NCBI GenBank assembly: GCA_020445605.1
Contig: JAGRGH010000057.1
Span: forward strand, 1-64,000
Direction of reading: 5' to 3'
Source of the DNA: Chromatiales bacterium
Lineage (GTDB): Bacteria; Pseudomonadota; Gammaproteobacteria; JAGRGH01
DNA length: 64,000 nucleotides
A program made the position numbers and the translations under genes. Positions 9,909 to 18,939 of this stretch are shown here, one piece after another. How positions within the stretch are numbered: the first letter of the stretch is position 1; the number at the start of each line of letters is the position of its first letter. The notes below the pieces were generated by a model. The model was given only the letters and a program-made list of their open reading frames with translations. It did no database searches and was not told where the DNA came from.

Positions 9909-10095
9909 GAGCTGAGCCTTTTCGCGCCAGAACAGAGGGACCGGAAATGATACGGACCACACACGGGCCGCGAAAGCCGCGGGGAAAACGCTGAACACTT
10001 CGGAGTTTCCCGCGGCACAGGGATGAGCCGCCGTTCGCCCGACCCGGGCACACTGGTGCAGAATCCCGTCACCCCGGCCACGAGCAACCCGCGCC

Positions 10096-11859
10096 ATGAC
10101 CGCCCCGCAGAACCCTTCCGGCCGCTGGCGCCGCTGGCTCGAGGCCCGGCAGCAGGCGTTCGCCGGGGTGGACGGCCTGCCGTCGCTGGCGGGTCTGGGC
10201 CTGCTGGTCGGGCTGCTGGCCGGGGCGGTCATCGTCGGATTCCGGCACGCGATCGACGCCGCCCAGACGCTGACCATCGGCACCCCGGACCGCTTCGAAC
10301 TGCTGCCACCCCTCGCACGGCTCGGGCTGGCCATGGCCGGCGGACTCGCGATCGGGCTGGTCCTGCTGCGATTGCCCGCCGCGCTGCGCGCGGGCGGTGT
10401 CGTGCATGTCATCGAACGGCTCGACCGACATCAGGGCCGACTGCCGTTCGGCAACGCCGTCGCGCATTTTCTGCTCGTGGTGCTGGCGACCGCGACCGGC
10501 CAGTCGGTCGGCCGCGAGGGCCCGGGCGTGCACCTGGGCGCGGCGGTTGCTGGCAGCGCCGGCGGGCACCTGGGTCTGCCGAACCACAGCCTGCGCACAC
10601 TGGTCGGCTGCGGCGTGGCGGCGGCGATCGCGGCCTCGTTCAACACCCCGCTGGCCGGGGTCGTGTTCGCGATGGAGGTCGTGCTGATGGAGTACACCAT
10701 CGCCGGCTTCGCGCCCGTGATCCTCGCGGCCGTGTCGGCCACCGCCATCTCGCAGCTCGCCTTCGGCGACGCACCGGCGTTCGGCGGGCCGATGACCGCG
10801 CTGGGTTCGCTCGGCGAACTGCCGATCGTGCTCGCGCTCGGCATCGGCTGCGGACTGCTTGCGGCGGCGTTCACGTTTCTGACCAGACACATCACCCGCG
10901 TCTCCGACCCGTGGCCGATCTGGCTGCGCCCGGCGCTGGCCGGGTTGATCGTCGGCCTGATCGCGCTGGCCGTGCCCGAGGTCATGGGCCTTGGCTACGA
11001 CTCGGTCGGCGCGGCCCTGGCCGGGGAACTCGCCGTCGCGACGATGCTGGCGATCGTGGTCGCAAAGCTGGTCGCCACGGCCGCCTGCATCGGTCTGGCC
11101 ATGCCGGGCGGGCTGATCGGTCCGTCGCTCGTGATCGGCGCCGCGGCCGGCGGTGCGGTCGGCCTGCTGGTCGCGCAGGCGCAGCCCGATGCCGCGGTGA
11201 ACCCGGCGTTCTATGCGCTGGTCGGACTCGGCGCGATGATGGCGGCCACACTACAGGCCCCGCTGGCGGCACTGACGGCCATGCTCGAACTCACGGCGAA
11301 TCCGCACATCATCCTGCCCGGGATGCTGGCCGTGATCTCAGCCGGGCTGGTCTCGCAGGAATGGTTCGGACAACGTTCAGTGTTTCGCGAGCTGCTGCGT
11401 GCACGCGGCATGGACCTGCGCGATGACGCGCTGACCCTGGCGCTGCGTCGCGTGGGAGTGGCGCGGCAGATGGATCGCGCGGTTGTGACGCTCGATACGC
11501 AGATTTCCGCGGACACCGCGCACAAAGCGCTGGCGAACAAACCGAACTGGGTGCTGGTGCGCGCTATGTCGGGCGACGCATCAACGATCGCTGCGCTGAT
11601 GCCCGCGGCCGATCTGGCGCGTGCGCTCGCTGCGCTCGCTGCGCTCGAAGCCGACGACGATTCGCCGATTGATCTCGCAAAGATCCCGGCGAACCGGCTG
11701 GATGTCGTTTCCGTGCCGTACCGTGCGAGCCAGTTCGAGGCGCTGGAAGCCATCGAACGCGCCAACGCGGATGCGGCCTGGATCGCCGCGCCGCACGCCG
11801 CCGAGCAGCCGCGCGGTGTGCTCACCCGCGCTGCGATCCTCAGAAGCTACGCCGATTGA
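10096..11859 (+). CDS. ClC family chloride channel/transporter
   Basis: A 587-residue membrane protein with about ten or more hydrophobic helices. Three ClC signature regions are visible: [15 protein letters not shown] (with the gating glutamate of GREGP), [21 protein letters not shown] and [20 protein letters not shown] cytoplasmic C-terminal tail of ~150 residues follows and resembles a degenerate CBS region. It moves chloride, possibly in exchange for protons. Whether it is a channel or an exchanger cannot be decided from the sequence alone. It is a single gene, divergent from argC. Confidence 0.92.
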   Translation: MTAPQNPSGRWRRWLEARQQAFAGVDGLPSLAGLGLLVGLLAGAVIVGFRHAIDAAQTLTIGTPDRFELLPPLARLGLAMAGGLAIGLVLLRLPAALRAGGVVHVIERLDRHQGRLPFGNAVAHFLLVVLATATGQSVGREGPGVHLGAAVAGSAGGHLGLPNHSLRTLVGCGVAAAIAASFNTPLAGVVFAMEVVLMEYTIAGFAPVILAAVSATAISQLAFGDAPAFGGPMTALGSLGELPIVLALGIGCGLLAAAFTFLTRHITRVSDPWPIWLRPALAGLIVGLIALAVPEVMGLGYDSVGAALAGELAVATMLAIVVAKLVATAACIGLAMPGGLIGPSLVIGAAAGGAVGLLVAQAQPDAAVNPAFYALVGLGAMMAATLQAPLAALTAMLELTANPHIILPGMLAVISAGLVSQEWFGQRSVFRELLRARGMDLRDDALTLALRRVGVARQMDRAVVTLDTQISADTAHKALANKPNWVLVRAMSGDASTIAALMPAADLARALAALAALEADDDSPIDLAKIPANRLDVVSVPYRASQFEALEAIERANADAAWIAAPHAAEQPRGVLTRAAILRSYAD

Positions 11860-11892
11860 TTTGCGGAACGATAGCGCAATACCTTACGAAGT

Positions 11893-12049
11893 GTAGGGTG
11901 CGCACCGCGCACCGTTGACGCGCCTTGGAATCCCCATGGTGCGCAATGCGCACCCTACGCGCGCCGAGGTTTGCGTTCCGTGTAGGGTGCGTATCACGCA
12001 CCGTTGTGGCGGTTGATGCGCCGACGACGGTGCGCGGTGCGCACCCTGC
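11893..12049. repeat. Two adjacent palindromic gtagggtgcgcac intergenic repeats
   Basis: Two imperfect palindromic units lie between the chloride-channel and TRAP-permease genes. Unit one (11893–11958) opens gtagggtgcgcac and closes with its complement gtgcgcaatgcgcaccctac. Unit two (11982–12049) opens gtagggtgcgtatcacgcac and closes ggtgcgcggtgcgcaccctgc. Each could fold into a long hairpin. This looks like a dispersed REP/BIME-type element; it could also separate transcription of the two convergent genes. Confidence 0.8.
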
Positions 12050-12053
12050 ATGA

Positions 12054-13331
12054 CTAGAACATCACCTCAACGAGCGCGAGGCTGAACCACGGCACGTAGG
12101 TGATCACCAGCAGGGCCGCGATCAGCACGAACATCCACGGCAGCGCGGCACGCGTGACCGCACCCAGACTCATGCCCGCCAGCCCGGCGGCGACGTAGAG
12201 GTTCAGCCCCACAGGCGGGGTGATCATGCCGACCTCCATGTTCGTCGTCATGATGATGCCGAGGTGGATCGGGTCGATGCCGAGCGACACGGCGATCGGG
12301 TGAAACAGCGGCGCGAGAATCAGCAGGATTGCCGACGGCTCCATGAAGTCGCCGGCGAACCACAGGATGACGTTCACCATCAGCAGGAAGGTCCACGGCG
12401 ACAGGTCCTGGTCGATGATCTTCTGCGCGAGGTGCTGCGGCACCTGCTCCTCGGTCAGCACATGCGCAAAGATGATCGCGCAGGCGATGATGAACATCAG
12501 CATGGAGGTCATCTTCGCCGCGCCGAGCATCACGCGCGGCACGTCGCGAAAGCCCATGTCGCGATGCACGAACAGCGCGATGATTGCCGAATACACGGCG
12601 GCGACCGCTGCGGCTTCCGTCGGCGTGAATACACCGCCGTAGATGCCGCCAACGATGATGAAGATCAGCAGCAGGCCCCAGAATGCGCGCCCGAACGAGC
12701 GGACCAGATGTCCCCAGCCCTGCCACGGTTCGCGCGGCATGTTCGTGCGCCGCGCGTAGATGTAGGTCGTCACGAGCAGGAACGTGCCCATGAGGATGCC
12801 CGGCAGAATGCCGGCGATGAACATCTTGCCGACGGATTCCTCGACTGCATCGGCATAGACGATCATCGGAATCGACGGCGGAATCAGGATGCCGAGCGAA
12901 CCGGCCGTGGCGACGACGCCCACGGCGAAGCGCTTGTCGTAACCGGCACCGACCATACCCGGAATCATGATCGAACCGATCGCGACGACGGTCGCCGGCG
13001 AAGAGCCGGAAATCGCGGCGAAGAACATGCACGAGACGACCGTCGCCATCGCCAGCCCGCCGGTCATCCAACCGACCATGGCCTTGGCAAAGTCGATCAG
13101 GCGCGCGGATACGCCGCCGACGGTCAGGAAGTGCGAGGACAGCACGAAGAACGGGATCGACAGAAGCGTCGTGTGCTCCATGGTGTCGAACAGCTTCTGC
13201 GCAACCACGGCGGGCGGACTGTCGGTCGAACTCGCGATGAAGGCGAGGCTGGAAAATCCGAGGCTGATCGCGATCGGCACACCGAGCAGCAGCAGCAGGA
13301 TCAACCCGCCGAACAGCAGCGCGACGCTCAT
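12054..13331 (-). CDS. dctM: TRAP transporter large permease (DctM family)
   Basis: A 425-residue protein with about 12 membrane helices, the ion-coupled translocating subunit of a tripartite TRAP transporter. Family features include the N-terminal GGLILLLLLGVPIAISLGFSS, the AAISGSSPATVVAIGSIMIPGM loop and the C-terminal EVGMITPPVGLNLYVAAGL. It overlaps dctQ by four bases (ATGA), so the two are coupled. With the DctP homologue it imports an organic acid, probably a C4-dicarboxylate or similar; the substrate is not determined by this sequence. Confidence 0.94.
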   Translation of the reverse strand: MSVALLFGGLILLLLLGVPIAISLGFSSLAFIASSTDSPPAVVAQKLFDTMEHTTLLSIPFFVLSSHFLTVGGVSARLIDFAKAMVGWMTGGLAMATVVSCMFFAAISGSSPATVVAIGSIMIPGMVGAGYDKRFAVGVVATAGSLGILIPPSIPMIVYADAVEESVGKMFIAGILPGILMGTFLLVTTYIYARRTNMPREPWQGWGHLVRSFGRAFWGLLLIFIIVGGIYGGVFTPTEAAAVAAVYSAIIALFVHRDMGFRDVPRVMLGAAKMTSMLMFIIACAIIFAHVLTEEQVPQHLAQKIIDQDLSPWTFLLMVNVILWFAGDFMEPSAILLILAPLFHPIAVSLGIDPIHLGIIMTTNMEVGMITPPVGLNLYVAAGLAGMSLGAVTRAALPWMFVLIAALLVITYVPWFSLALVEVMF

Positions 13332-13855
13332 TCGGTCGGCTCCGGTTCGCGATCGCGCACGGCGTCGTGCTCGGACTGCCCGACGTGCAGGCGTTCACCG
13401 CGCCAGATCTTCACGCCAATCTGCACCAGACGGTAGGTCATCAGCGCCATGCCGATCGGAATGGCGAGATACGGAATCCACTGCGGGATCTCCAGGTTCA
13501 GCGTCAGGTCGCCCCAGCGCCGCACCTTCATCGTGTACTGGATCGCAAGCCACAGCACCGGGATTGCAAAGCCGAGACTGATCGCCAACGCGACGAGCCC
13601 CAGCCAACGCTGAACCTCACGCGAAAAACGGATCGTCAGAACATCGATGCCGAGATGCACACCCGCTTTCACACCGTGCGCGGCACCGATCAGCACGACC
13701 CAGGCGAAGATGTACTGCACGGCCTCGAGCACCCAGGTAAACCCGGTGTCGAACACGTAGCGCAGCACGACGTTGGTGAACAGCAGCAGCGTCGCCACGG
13801 CGAAGCCCACCGTGATGACCCACTGCTCGAAGATCGTGAGAATCCGATCGATCAT
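13328..13855 (-). CDS. dctQ: TRAP transporter small permease (DctQ family)
   Basis: A 175-residue protein with four membrane helices (VITVGFAVATLLLFTNVVLRY; EAVQYIFAWVVLIGAAHGV; LGLVALAISLGFAIPVLWL; IPYLAIPIGMALMTYRLVQI). The helix pattern and the FDTGFTWVLEAVQYIF loop are typical of DctQ. The C-terminal ~30 residues are charged and cytoplasmic. It lies between dctP (68 bases upstream) and dctM (overlap), giving the usual P-Q-M order in the direction of transcription. Confidence 0.92.
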   Translation of the reverse strand: MIDRILTIFEQWVITVGFAVATLLLFTNVVLRYVFDTGFTWVLEAVQYIFAWVVLIGAAHGVKAGVHLGIDVLTIRFSREVQRWLGLVALAISLGFAIPVLWLAIQYTMKVRRWGDLTLNLEIPQWIPYLAIPIGMALMTYRLVQIGVKIWRGERLHVGQSEHDAVRDREPEPTE

Positions 13856-13923
13856 GACTGTGGCCTGATCTTGCGGCCACGCGGGCCGGCGTCAGTTGCG
13901 CCGACCCGCGCGAACGCAGGCGA

Positions 13924-14925
13924 TCAGTTGCCCAGCAGGGCGTGGATTTCCTTCAGGAGATCAGCGCCGATCTCGTCACGGAATTTGTCTTCCACGCTCG
14001 CCGTTATTGCACGCCACTTCGCGATCTCCGCCGGGGTCAGGTCGACGATCTTCGCGTACCCGGCCGCGGCGACCTTGTTGCGCTCTTCAGTGTCGGCTTC
14101 GGCAGCGGCCTTGCGGTTGACCTCGGTCGCCTCTCTGAGAATGGCGGCGACCTGCTTGCGCAGATCAGCCGGCATGCCGTTCCAGAATTCCGTGCTGACC
14201 ACGACCAGGTAGCCGAGGTAGCCGTGGTTGGTGACCGAGATGTAGTCCTGAACTTCGTGGAATTTCTTCGAGTAGACGTTCGCCCAGGCGTTTTCCTGGC
14301 CGTCGACGACGCCCTGGCCGAGCGCCGTGTAGACCTCCTTGAACGGCAGCTCCTGCGGAGTGCCGCCGAGCGCCTCGACCATCGCGGAGTGCACGTCGGA
14401 GGTCTGGATGCGGAATTTCTTGCCCTTGAAGTCGCCGGGCGGATCGCGCAGCGGCTTGTCGCCGCGAATCGAGAACACCTTCATGCCGTTGTCCCAGAAC
14501 GCCAGGCCCTTGACCCCCTTGTCCTCCATCGGCGCGACCATCTTGTCGGCGAGTTCGCTGTCGGCCAGCTTGTGCACGTCGGCAAGCGAGCCGAACAGGA
14601 ACGGCAGGTCGAACGCCTGAAGGCGGTTCGAGAACTTCACAAATTTTGACAGGCTCGGTGCGGCCATGATGCCGGTCTTGCCCTCGGACAGGCGCATCGC
14701 CTCCATGACCTTGTTGTCGTCATAGAGCTGGGAATTCGGGAACACCTCGACCCGCACCTTGCCGGCCAGGCGCTTGTTGACCTGTTCGGCAAAATATTCG
14801 GCCGCAACGCCCTTCGGAGTCTGCGGCGAGACGACGTGCGAGAACTTGATGACATATTCGGCCTGCGCGGCGCCGGCGGCGAAAAGGCCGGCTGCGGCAA
14901 CCGCGAGCAAGGTGCTGGTACGCAT
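13924..14925 (-). CDS. dctP: TRAP transporter periplasmic substrate-binding protein (DctP family)
   Basis: A 333-residue exported protein. The signal peptide is residues 1–22 (TLLAVAAAGLFAAGAAQA, cleaved before EYVIKFSH). The mature part has the DctP features: HVVSPQTPKG near the N-terminus, GDFKGKKFRIQTSDVH with the arginine that usually clamps the substrate carboxylate, and VVDGQENAWANVYSKKFHEVQDY. It hands the substrate to DctQM. The ATG at 14925 gives a proper signal peptide; the extra open frame upstream does not. Confidence 0.93.
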   Translation of the reverse strand: MRTSTLLAVAAAGLFAAGAAQAEYVIKFSHVVSPQTPKGVAAEYFAEQVNKRLAGKVRVEVFPNSQLYDDNKVMEAMRLSEGKTGIMAAPSLSKFVKFSNRLQAFDLPFLFGSLADVHKLADSELADKMVAPMEDKGVKGLAFWDNGMKVFSIRGDKPLRDPPGDFKGKKFRIQTSDVHSAMVEALGGTPQELPFKEVYTALGQGVVDGQENAWANVYSKKFHEVQDYISVTNHGYLGYLVVVSTEFWNGMPADLRKQVAAILREATEVNRKAAAEADTEERNKVAAAGYAKIVDLTPAEIAKWRAITASVEDKFRDEIGADLLKEIHALLGN

Positions 14926-15071
14926 GGGGAACTCCGGATGGTGGTGGTCACTCCGGCGCGCGACTGCTTCTTTGGCAATCGCTGCGCCAGACATGACTTA
15001 TAGCCGATCACGGCGCGAAGGGAAAGCCGGCCGTTGGTACACTGAATGCCCTTGCGCCTGGGGATCGGATT

Positions 15072-15734
15072 GTGGAAACCGTACAACTCATCGCGCTGAC
15101 GCTGGGCGTCGGCTGGGCGTCGGGCATCAACCTGTATGCTGCGGTGTTCATGCTCGGGCTGCTCGGCAACGGCGGCTACATCGAGCTGCCGCCGGGGCTG
15201 GAGCCGGTCATGAACCCGCTGGTCATGGCGGCCGCCGGGTTCATGTACCTCGTCGAGTTCTTCGCGGACAAGACCCCGGGCGTGGACACCGCCTGGGACA
15301 CCCTGCACACCTTCATCCGGATTCCGGCCGGCGCGATCCTCGCGGCCGGCGCGCTCGGCGGCGAGAGCCAGGCGCTGGAACTCGTCGGCTACCTGGTCGG
15401 CGGCAGCGCGGCGGCGGCAAGCCACCTGACCAAGGCCGGCTCGCGCGTGCTGATCAACACCTCGCCGGAGCCGGTCACGAACTGGGTGGCCTCGATCACC
15501 GAGGACATCGCGGTCATCGGCGGACTGTGGACCGCACTGAACCACCCGTGGGTGTTCATCGTGCTGTTCATCCTGTTCGTGCTGCTGCTGATCTGGCTGC
15601 TGCCGAAGCTCTGGCGCGGCATCCTCGCGCTGTTCCGGCGTATCGCGGGCTGGTTCGGCTCGAAACCGGCCGCGCCGGCGGACGAGGCCACGCCCGGCGA
15701 CACCCCTATCAAACACCACGACGGGAAGACCTGA
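15072..15734 (+). CDS. DUF4126 family membrane protein
   Basis: A 220-residue protein starting with GTG at 15072 (METVQLIALTLGVGWASGINLYAAVFMLG). About five hydrophobic helices include a FIVLFILFVLLLIWLLPKLWR segment near the end. The motif ASGINLYA and the FFADKTPGVDTAWDTLHTFIR segment are typical of DUF4126, whose function is unknown. It is two bases upstream of hemJ and so almost certainly cotranscribed with it. Confidence 0.88.
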   Translation: METVQLIALTLGVGWASGINLYAAVFMLGLLGNGGYIELPPGLEPVMNPLVMAAAGFMYLVEFFADKTPGVDTAWDTLHTFIRIPAGAILAAGALGGESQALELVGYLVGGSAAAASHLTKAGSRVLINTSPEPVTNWVASITEDIAVIGGLWTALNHPWVFIVLFILFVLLLIWLLPKLWRGILALFRRIAGWFGSKPAAPADEATPGDTPIKHHDGKT

Positions 15735-15736
15735 AC

Positions 15737-16159
15737 ATGTGGCTGAAGGCATGGCATCTGATCTTCATGGTGACCTGGTTCGCCGGGCTGTTCTATCTGC
15801 CACGGCTGTTTGTCTATCACGCCATGGCCGACGACGCGCCCGGCATCGCGCGCTTCAAGGTCATGGAGCGCAAGCTCTACTACGGCATCATGACCCCGGG
15901 CATGGTGCTGACCGTTGCGCTGGGCGTCTGGATGCTGATCGACTACGCTTGGGCGGCGTTCAGCGCGCAGGGCTGGCTGCACGTGAAGCTCGCGCTGATC
16001 GCGCTGCTGGTGGCCTACCACCTGTATTGCGGCAAGCTGGTGACCGACTTCAAGCACGATCGCAACACCCGCAGCCACGTGTTCTACCGCTGGTTCAACG
16101 AGGCCCCCGTACTGGCACTGATCGCGATCGTCCTGCTCGCGGTGCTAAAGCCGTTCTGA
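15737..16159 (+). CDS. hemJ: Protoporphyrinogen IX oxidase HemJ
   Basis: A 140-residue, four-helix membrane protein beginning MWLKAWHLIFMVTWFAGLFYLP. The conserved histidine of KAWHLIF and the following WFAGLFYLPRLFVYH are the HemJ signature; a conserved lysine lies in HVKLALI. HemJ oxidises protoporphyrinogen IX to protoporphyrin IX in heme synthesis in bacteria lacking HemG and HemY. It follows the DUF4126 gene with a two-base gap, and yggX starts 72 bases downstream. Confidence 0.92.
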   Translation: MWLKAWHLIFMVTWFAGLFYLPRLFVYHAMADDAPGIARFKVMERKLYYGIMTPGMVLTVALGVWMLIDYAWAAFSAQGWLHVKLALIALLVAYHLYCGKLVTDFKHDRNTRSHVFYRWFNEAPVLALIAIVLLAVLKPF

Positions 16160-16231
16160 CCGACCGCGGCGCCCCAGGGTCCCGTGTGGGATAATGGTCG
16201 GCCAATTCCCGCCACTTTGCGGTATCCAACG

Positions 16232-16504
16232 ATGTCCCGAATGGTTCAATGCGCCGTGCTCAAGCGCGAGGCCGAAGGCCTGAGCGCCCCGCCGCACCCC
16301 GGCGAACTGGGCGTGCGAATCTTTGAAAACGTCTCGCGCGACGGCTGGCGCCAGTGGCTGGACCGGCTCGCGATGATCATCAACGAGACCGGCCTGAACA
16401 CCGCGGACCCGCGCGCGATGCCGGTGATCGAGGATCACATGCGCGGCTTTCTGTTCGGCGAGGGACAGGCCGGCCAGGCCCCGCAAGGGTTCCGGCGCAA
16501 ATAG
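16232..16504 (+). CDS. yggX: Fe(2+)-trafficking / oxidative damage protection protein YggX
   Basis: A 90-residue protein. The start MSRMVQCAVLKREAEGL carries the single conserved cysteine, followed by PPHPGELGVRIFENVS, WLDRLAMIINE and the C-terminal EDHMRGFLFGEG. YggX protects Fe-S enzymes from oxidation and may handle ferrous iron in the cytoplasm. I used the ATG at 16232; a further 16 codons upstream are open but are not family sequence. A tataat-like gataat lies at about 16190. Its stop overlaps the beginning of prmC. Confidence 0.95.
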   Translation: MSRMVQCAVLKREAEGLSAPPHPGELGVRIFENVSRDGWRQWLDRLAMIINETGLNTADPRAMPVIEDHMRGFLFGEGQAGQAPQGFRRK

Positions 16505-17349
16505 ACCGCTGCGCGCCCACGGATCTCCGCGCCGCGCTGACGGCCGCGAAGGCGGCGCTGGCCGGTCTGGAATCCGGCGCGCTGGATGCCGAACTGCTGC
16601 TCGCGCACCTGCTGGGTGTGTCGCGCTCGCATCTTTACGCCTGGCCCGACCGTCCACTCACCCCGGAAACCGCTGAGCGCTACGCGCAGCTGGTGACGCG
16701 CCGCGCCGCCGGCGAACCGCTGGCCTACCTGACCGGCGGGCGCGAGTTCTGGTCGCTTGCGTTCCGCACCACGCCCGACGTGCTCGTGCCCCGGCCCGAG
16801 ACCGAGACGCTGGTCGCCGCGGCCCTGTCGCGCATCGCGCCGGGTCGGCCCTGCCGCGTGGCCGATCTGGGCACCGGCAGCGGCGCCATCGCCGCGGCCA
16901 TCGCGATGGAACGCCCCCTCGCCACCATCGTTGCCACCGACCAGAGCGCCGCCGCGCTGGAGATCGCCCGCGAGAACTTCGAGCGGCTCGGACTCACCGC
17001 CCGAATCGAGACCCGTGCCGGTGACTGGTACGCGGCACTCGTCGGTGAACGCCTCGACTGCATCGTCAGCAATCCGCCATACATCGCCGAAGGTGATGCG
17101 CACCTCGGCGGCGACGGCGTGCGCTTCGAGCCACGCAACGCACTGGTTTCCGGGCCGGACGGTCTGGATGCGATTCGCACACTGGTCGCCGGTGCGCGCC
17201 AACACCTGCGCGATGGCGGCTGGCTCATCATGGAACACGGCGCCGACCAGGGCGCGGCGGTACGCGCGCTGCTGAGCGGAGCCGGTTTTCTGTCGATCGC
17301 CACCGAACCCGATGCGGCCGGCCGCGAGCGAATCACCGCAGCGCACTAG
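16501..17349 (+). CDS. prmC: Peptide chain release factor N5-glutamine methyltransferase PrmC, start codon unclear
   Basis: About 282 residues if begun at 16501. It methylates the GGQ glutamine of release factors. The N-terminal helical domain (DAELLLAHLLGVSRSHLYAWP) is followed by the methyltransferase fold with VADLGTGSGAIAAAIA and the catalytic SNPPYIAEGD. No ATG, GTG or TTG exists in frame between the GTG at 16354, which would overlap yggX by 151 bases, and codon 42 of this domain. Candidate unusual starts are ATA at 16501 (ATAG overlap with the yggX stop), ACG at 16519 and CTG at 16537. By alignment of length with E. coli PrmC the true start should lie in this stretch. Confidence 0.85.
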   Translation: MDRCAPTDLRAALTAAKAALAGLESGALDAELLLAHLLGVSRSHLYAWPDRPLTPETAERYAQLVTRRAAGEPLAYLTGGREFWSLAFRTTPDVLVPRPETETLVAAALSRIAPGRPCRVADLGTGSGAIAAAIAMERPLATIVATDQSAAALEIARENFERLGLTARIETRAGDWYAALVGERLDCIVSNPPYIAEGDAHLGGDGVRFEPRNALVSGPDGLDAIRTLVAGARQHLRDGGWLIMEHGADQGAAVRALLSGAGFLSIATEPDAAGRERITAAH

Positions 17350-17385
17350 ATTTCGTGCGCTCGACCCAGCAGCGGATTCTCCCGA

Positions 17386-17412
17386 GCGACGAAACTTGAC
17401 TCGTTTCGTCGC
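17386..17412 (+). terminator. Stem-loop after prmC
   Basis: A perfect 10-base inverted repeat, gcgacgaaac / gtttcgtcgc, with a seven-base loop lies 36 bases after the prmC stop. No run of T follows, so it may be a weak or factor-assisted terminator. Confidence 0.5.
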
Positions 17413-17509
17413 GCCTGTCGGCTAATGTCGCGGGGGTTTTCGCAGGAACCCGGAAGCGGACCATCTCCAACCCACTGATCGCAGCGATCAATTCCCAAGC
17501 ACCTACAGA

Positions 17510-17524
17510 TGGCACAACATATGC
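17510..17524 (+). promoter_or_regulatory. Putative sigma-54 promoter of the choice-of-anchor P gene
   Basis: The 15-mer tggcacaacatatgc matches the RpoN consensus TGGCACG-N4-TTGC with the invariant GG and GC at the correct 10-base separation. It ends 58 bases before the start codon of the exported protein at 17582. Two comparable sites precede the other two exosortase-tail genes nearby. Confidence 0.6.
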
Positions 17525-17581
17525 CTGCTCAACGATAGGGTATAGGCAATGTCCGCCGGTTGCGGACAGGGGAAAGGGAAA

Positions 17582-18868
17582 ATGGACGGCATACGCAACG
17601 CAATTGCATCGCTGCTCGTGTGCGCGACGCTCACGGCAGGACCGGTCGCCCGGGCACACGAGAGTAGCGGCTCGGCCTTCGGCGAACAGGTCAATCTGGC
17701 GATCTCACCGCTGGTGGGCGCTACAGTGAACGTGTCTAGCGGCCCGCTTCCCGCGGTTTCAGGTTCCACTCCGCCGGCCTTCATCGATTTGGATAGTGCC
17801 GCCAGCGTGGCGGTCAACGCCACGGTCACGAATGCGGGACTGCCGTTCGCGGTCGGCGTTTTGAACACCGGCCTTCTGACCGTTTCGACCCAGGGCACCG
17901 ACGGCCCGTCCGCGCAGTCCGGCGCCATGGTCAACAATCTCGATCTCGATCTGCTCTCGGCCGCAACCGTCACCACGCTGCTCGCCATGAATGCCACCAC
18001 GGTCAGCACTTTGGCCTCGGTTACCGGGAGTTGCGGCGCGGGCGGACTCACGGCGAGCGGCTCCACGACGCTCGAGGACGCCACGGTAGCCGGCACCCTC
18101 GCCGATCAGGCAAGCGTGACGGGAAGCGTTCTGGCCTCACCGCCGCCAAACTACGTCCTGCTATACGTCAACCTCGGCGCCGCAGGCCGCCTGCGCGTCA
18201 CCCTGAACGAACAAATGGTAGGCGGCAACGGCATCTCCGGCGCGCAGATCACCGTGAACGCGATTCATGTCGAAGCAGTGGGGCCGCTGCTGTCGTCGAT
18301 CCTCGGCTTCTCCGGCAATGTGATCATAGCGAGTTCCACGGCCCAGGCGAGCTGCGCCGAGGCCGATCTTTCCGTGACGGTGACGGATGCACCCGATCCT
18401 GTCGAACTCGGGCAAGTGCTGACCTACACCCTGAATGTTTCCAACGACGGGCCGGATGATGCGGGTGACGTCGAGGTGACGGGCACGCTGCCGCCCGAGG
18501 TGACGCTCCTCAGCATCGCACCGGATCAGGGAACCTGCGCACAGGTATCCGACACGGTGCAGTGCTCCTTCGGCACGCTGGCCAGCGGTGCGACCCGTCA
18601 GATCCGTATCCGGGTGGCTCCCCAGCAGGCCGGCCCGATTCAGAAAACCGCAAGCGTGAGCGGTGATGTGTTCGATCCGAATCCGGACAACAATCAGGAC
18701 ACTGAGGCCAGTCTAGTGACGGAGCCCGTGCCTGGACCACAGTCCGATGATCCCGTGCTGGACCCACAGGCCGACCCCGTTGAATCCATACCCATGCTGG
18801 GCCTTCCCGCTCTGCTGCTGCTGATGTCGTTGCTGACGCTGGCGGCGCGGGCACGCATGCGCGACTGA
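17582..18868 (+). CDS. Choice-of-anchor P / DUF11 surface protein with IPTL-CTERM-like tail
   Basis: A 428-residue exported protein. Residues 1–26 are a signal peptide (AIASLLVCATLTAGPVARA). Residues ~30–260 match the choice-of-anchor P pattern (FGEQVNL, ISPLVGATVNVSSGPLPAV, LLTVSTQG, NNLDLDLL). Residues ~262–370 are a DUF11 domain (DLSVTVTDAPDPVELGQVLTY...NVSNDGPDDAGDV). A Pro-rich linker leads to IPMLGLPALLLLMSLLTLAAR plus a basic end: the motif–hydrophobic helix–Arg layout of exosortase sorting tails. The protein is probably processed and surface-anchored. The ATG at 17582 has a purine-rich ribosome site (aggggaaaggg). A sigma-54 site lies upstream. Confidence 0.78.
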   Translation: MDGIRNAIASLLVCATLTAGPVARAHESSGSAFGEQVNLAISPLVGATVNVSSGPLPAVSGSTPPAFIDLDSAASVAVNATVTNAGLPFAVGVLNTGLLTVSTQGTDGPSAQSGAMVNNLDLDLLSAATVTTLLAMNATTVSTLASVTGSCGAGGLTASGSTTLEDATVAGTLADQASVTGSVLASPPPNYVLLYVNLGAAGRLRVTLNEQMVGGNGISGAQITVNAIHVEAVGPLLSSILGFSGNVIIASSTAQASCAEADLSVTVTDAPDPVELGQVLTYTLNVSNDGPDDAGDVEVTGTLPPEVTLLSIAPDQGTCAQVSDTVQCSFGTLASGATRQIRIRVAPQQAGPIQKTASVSGDVFDPNPDNNQDTEASLVTEPVPGPQSDDPVLDPQADPVESIPMLGLPALLLLMSLLTLAARARMRD

Positions 18869-18897
18869 CGTACCTCGCGCCACGGCTCGCGCCGCCG

Positions 18898-18924
18898 CCG
18901 GGCCGGTTCGCGCAACCGGCCCGG
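18898..18924 (+). terminator. Strong GC stem-loop between the DUF11 gene and the radical SAM gene
   Basis: A perfect 11-base inverted repeat, ccgggccggtt / aaccggcccgg, with loop cgcgc. It lies 29 bases after one stop and ends 15 bases before the radical SAM start. No T-run follows. It may end upstream transcription or structure the leader of the next mRNA; a cataat box follows at 18928. Confidence 0.5.
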
Positions 18925-18939
18925 TGTCATAATGTGCGT

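Noticed and set aside
16354-16500. GTG at 16354 as the prmC start
   Set aside because: Would overlap yggX by 151 bases with an Arg/Asp/Pro-rich shadow peptide; kept only as an alternative.
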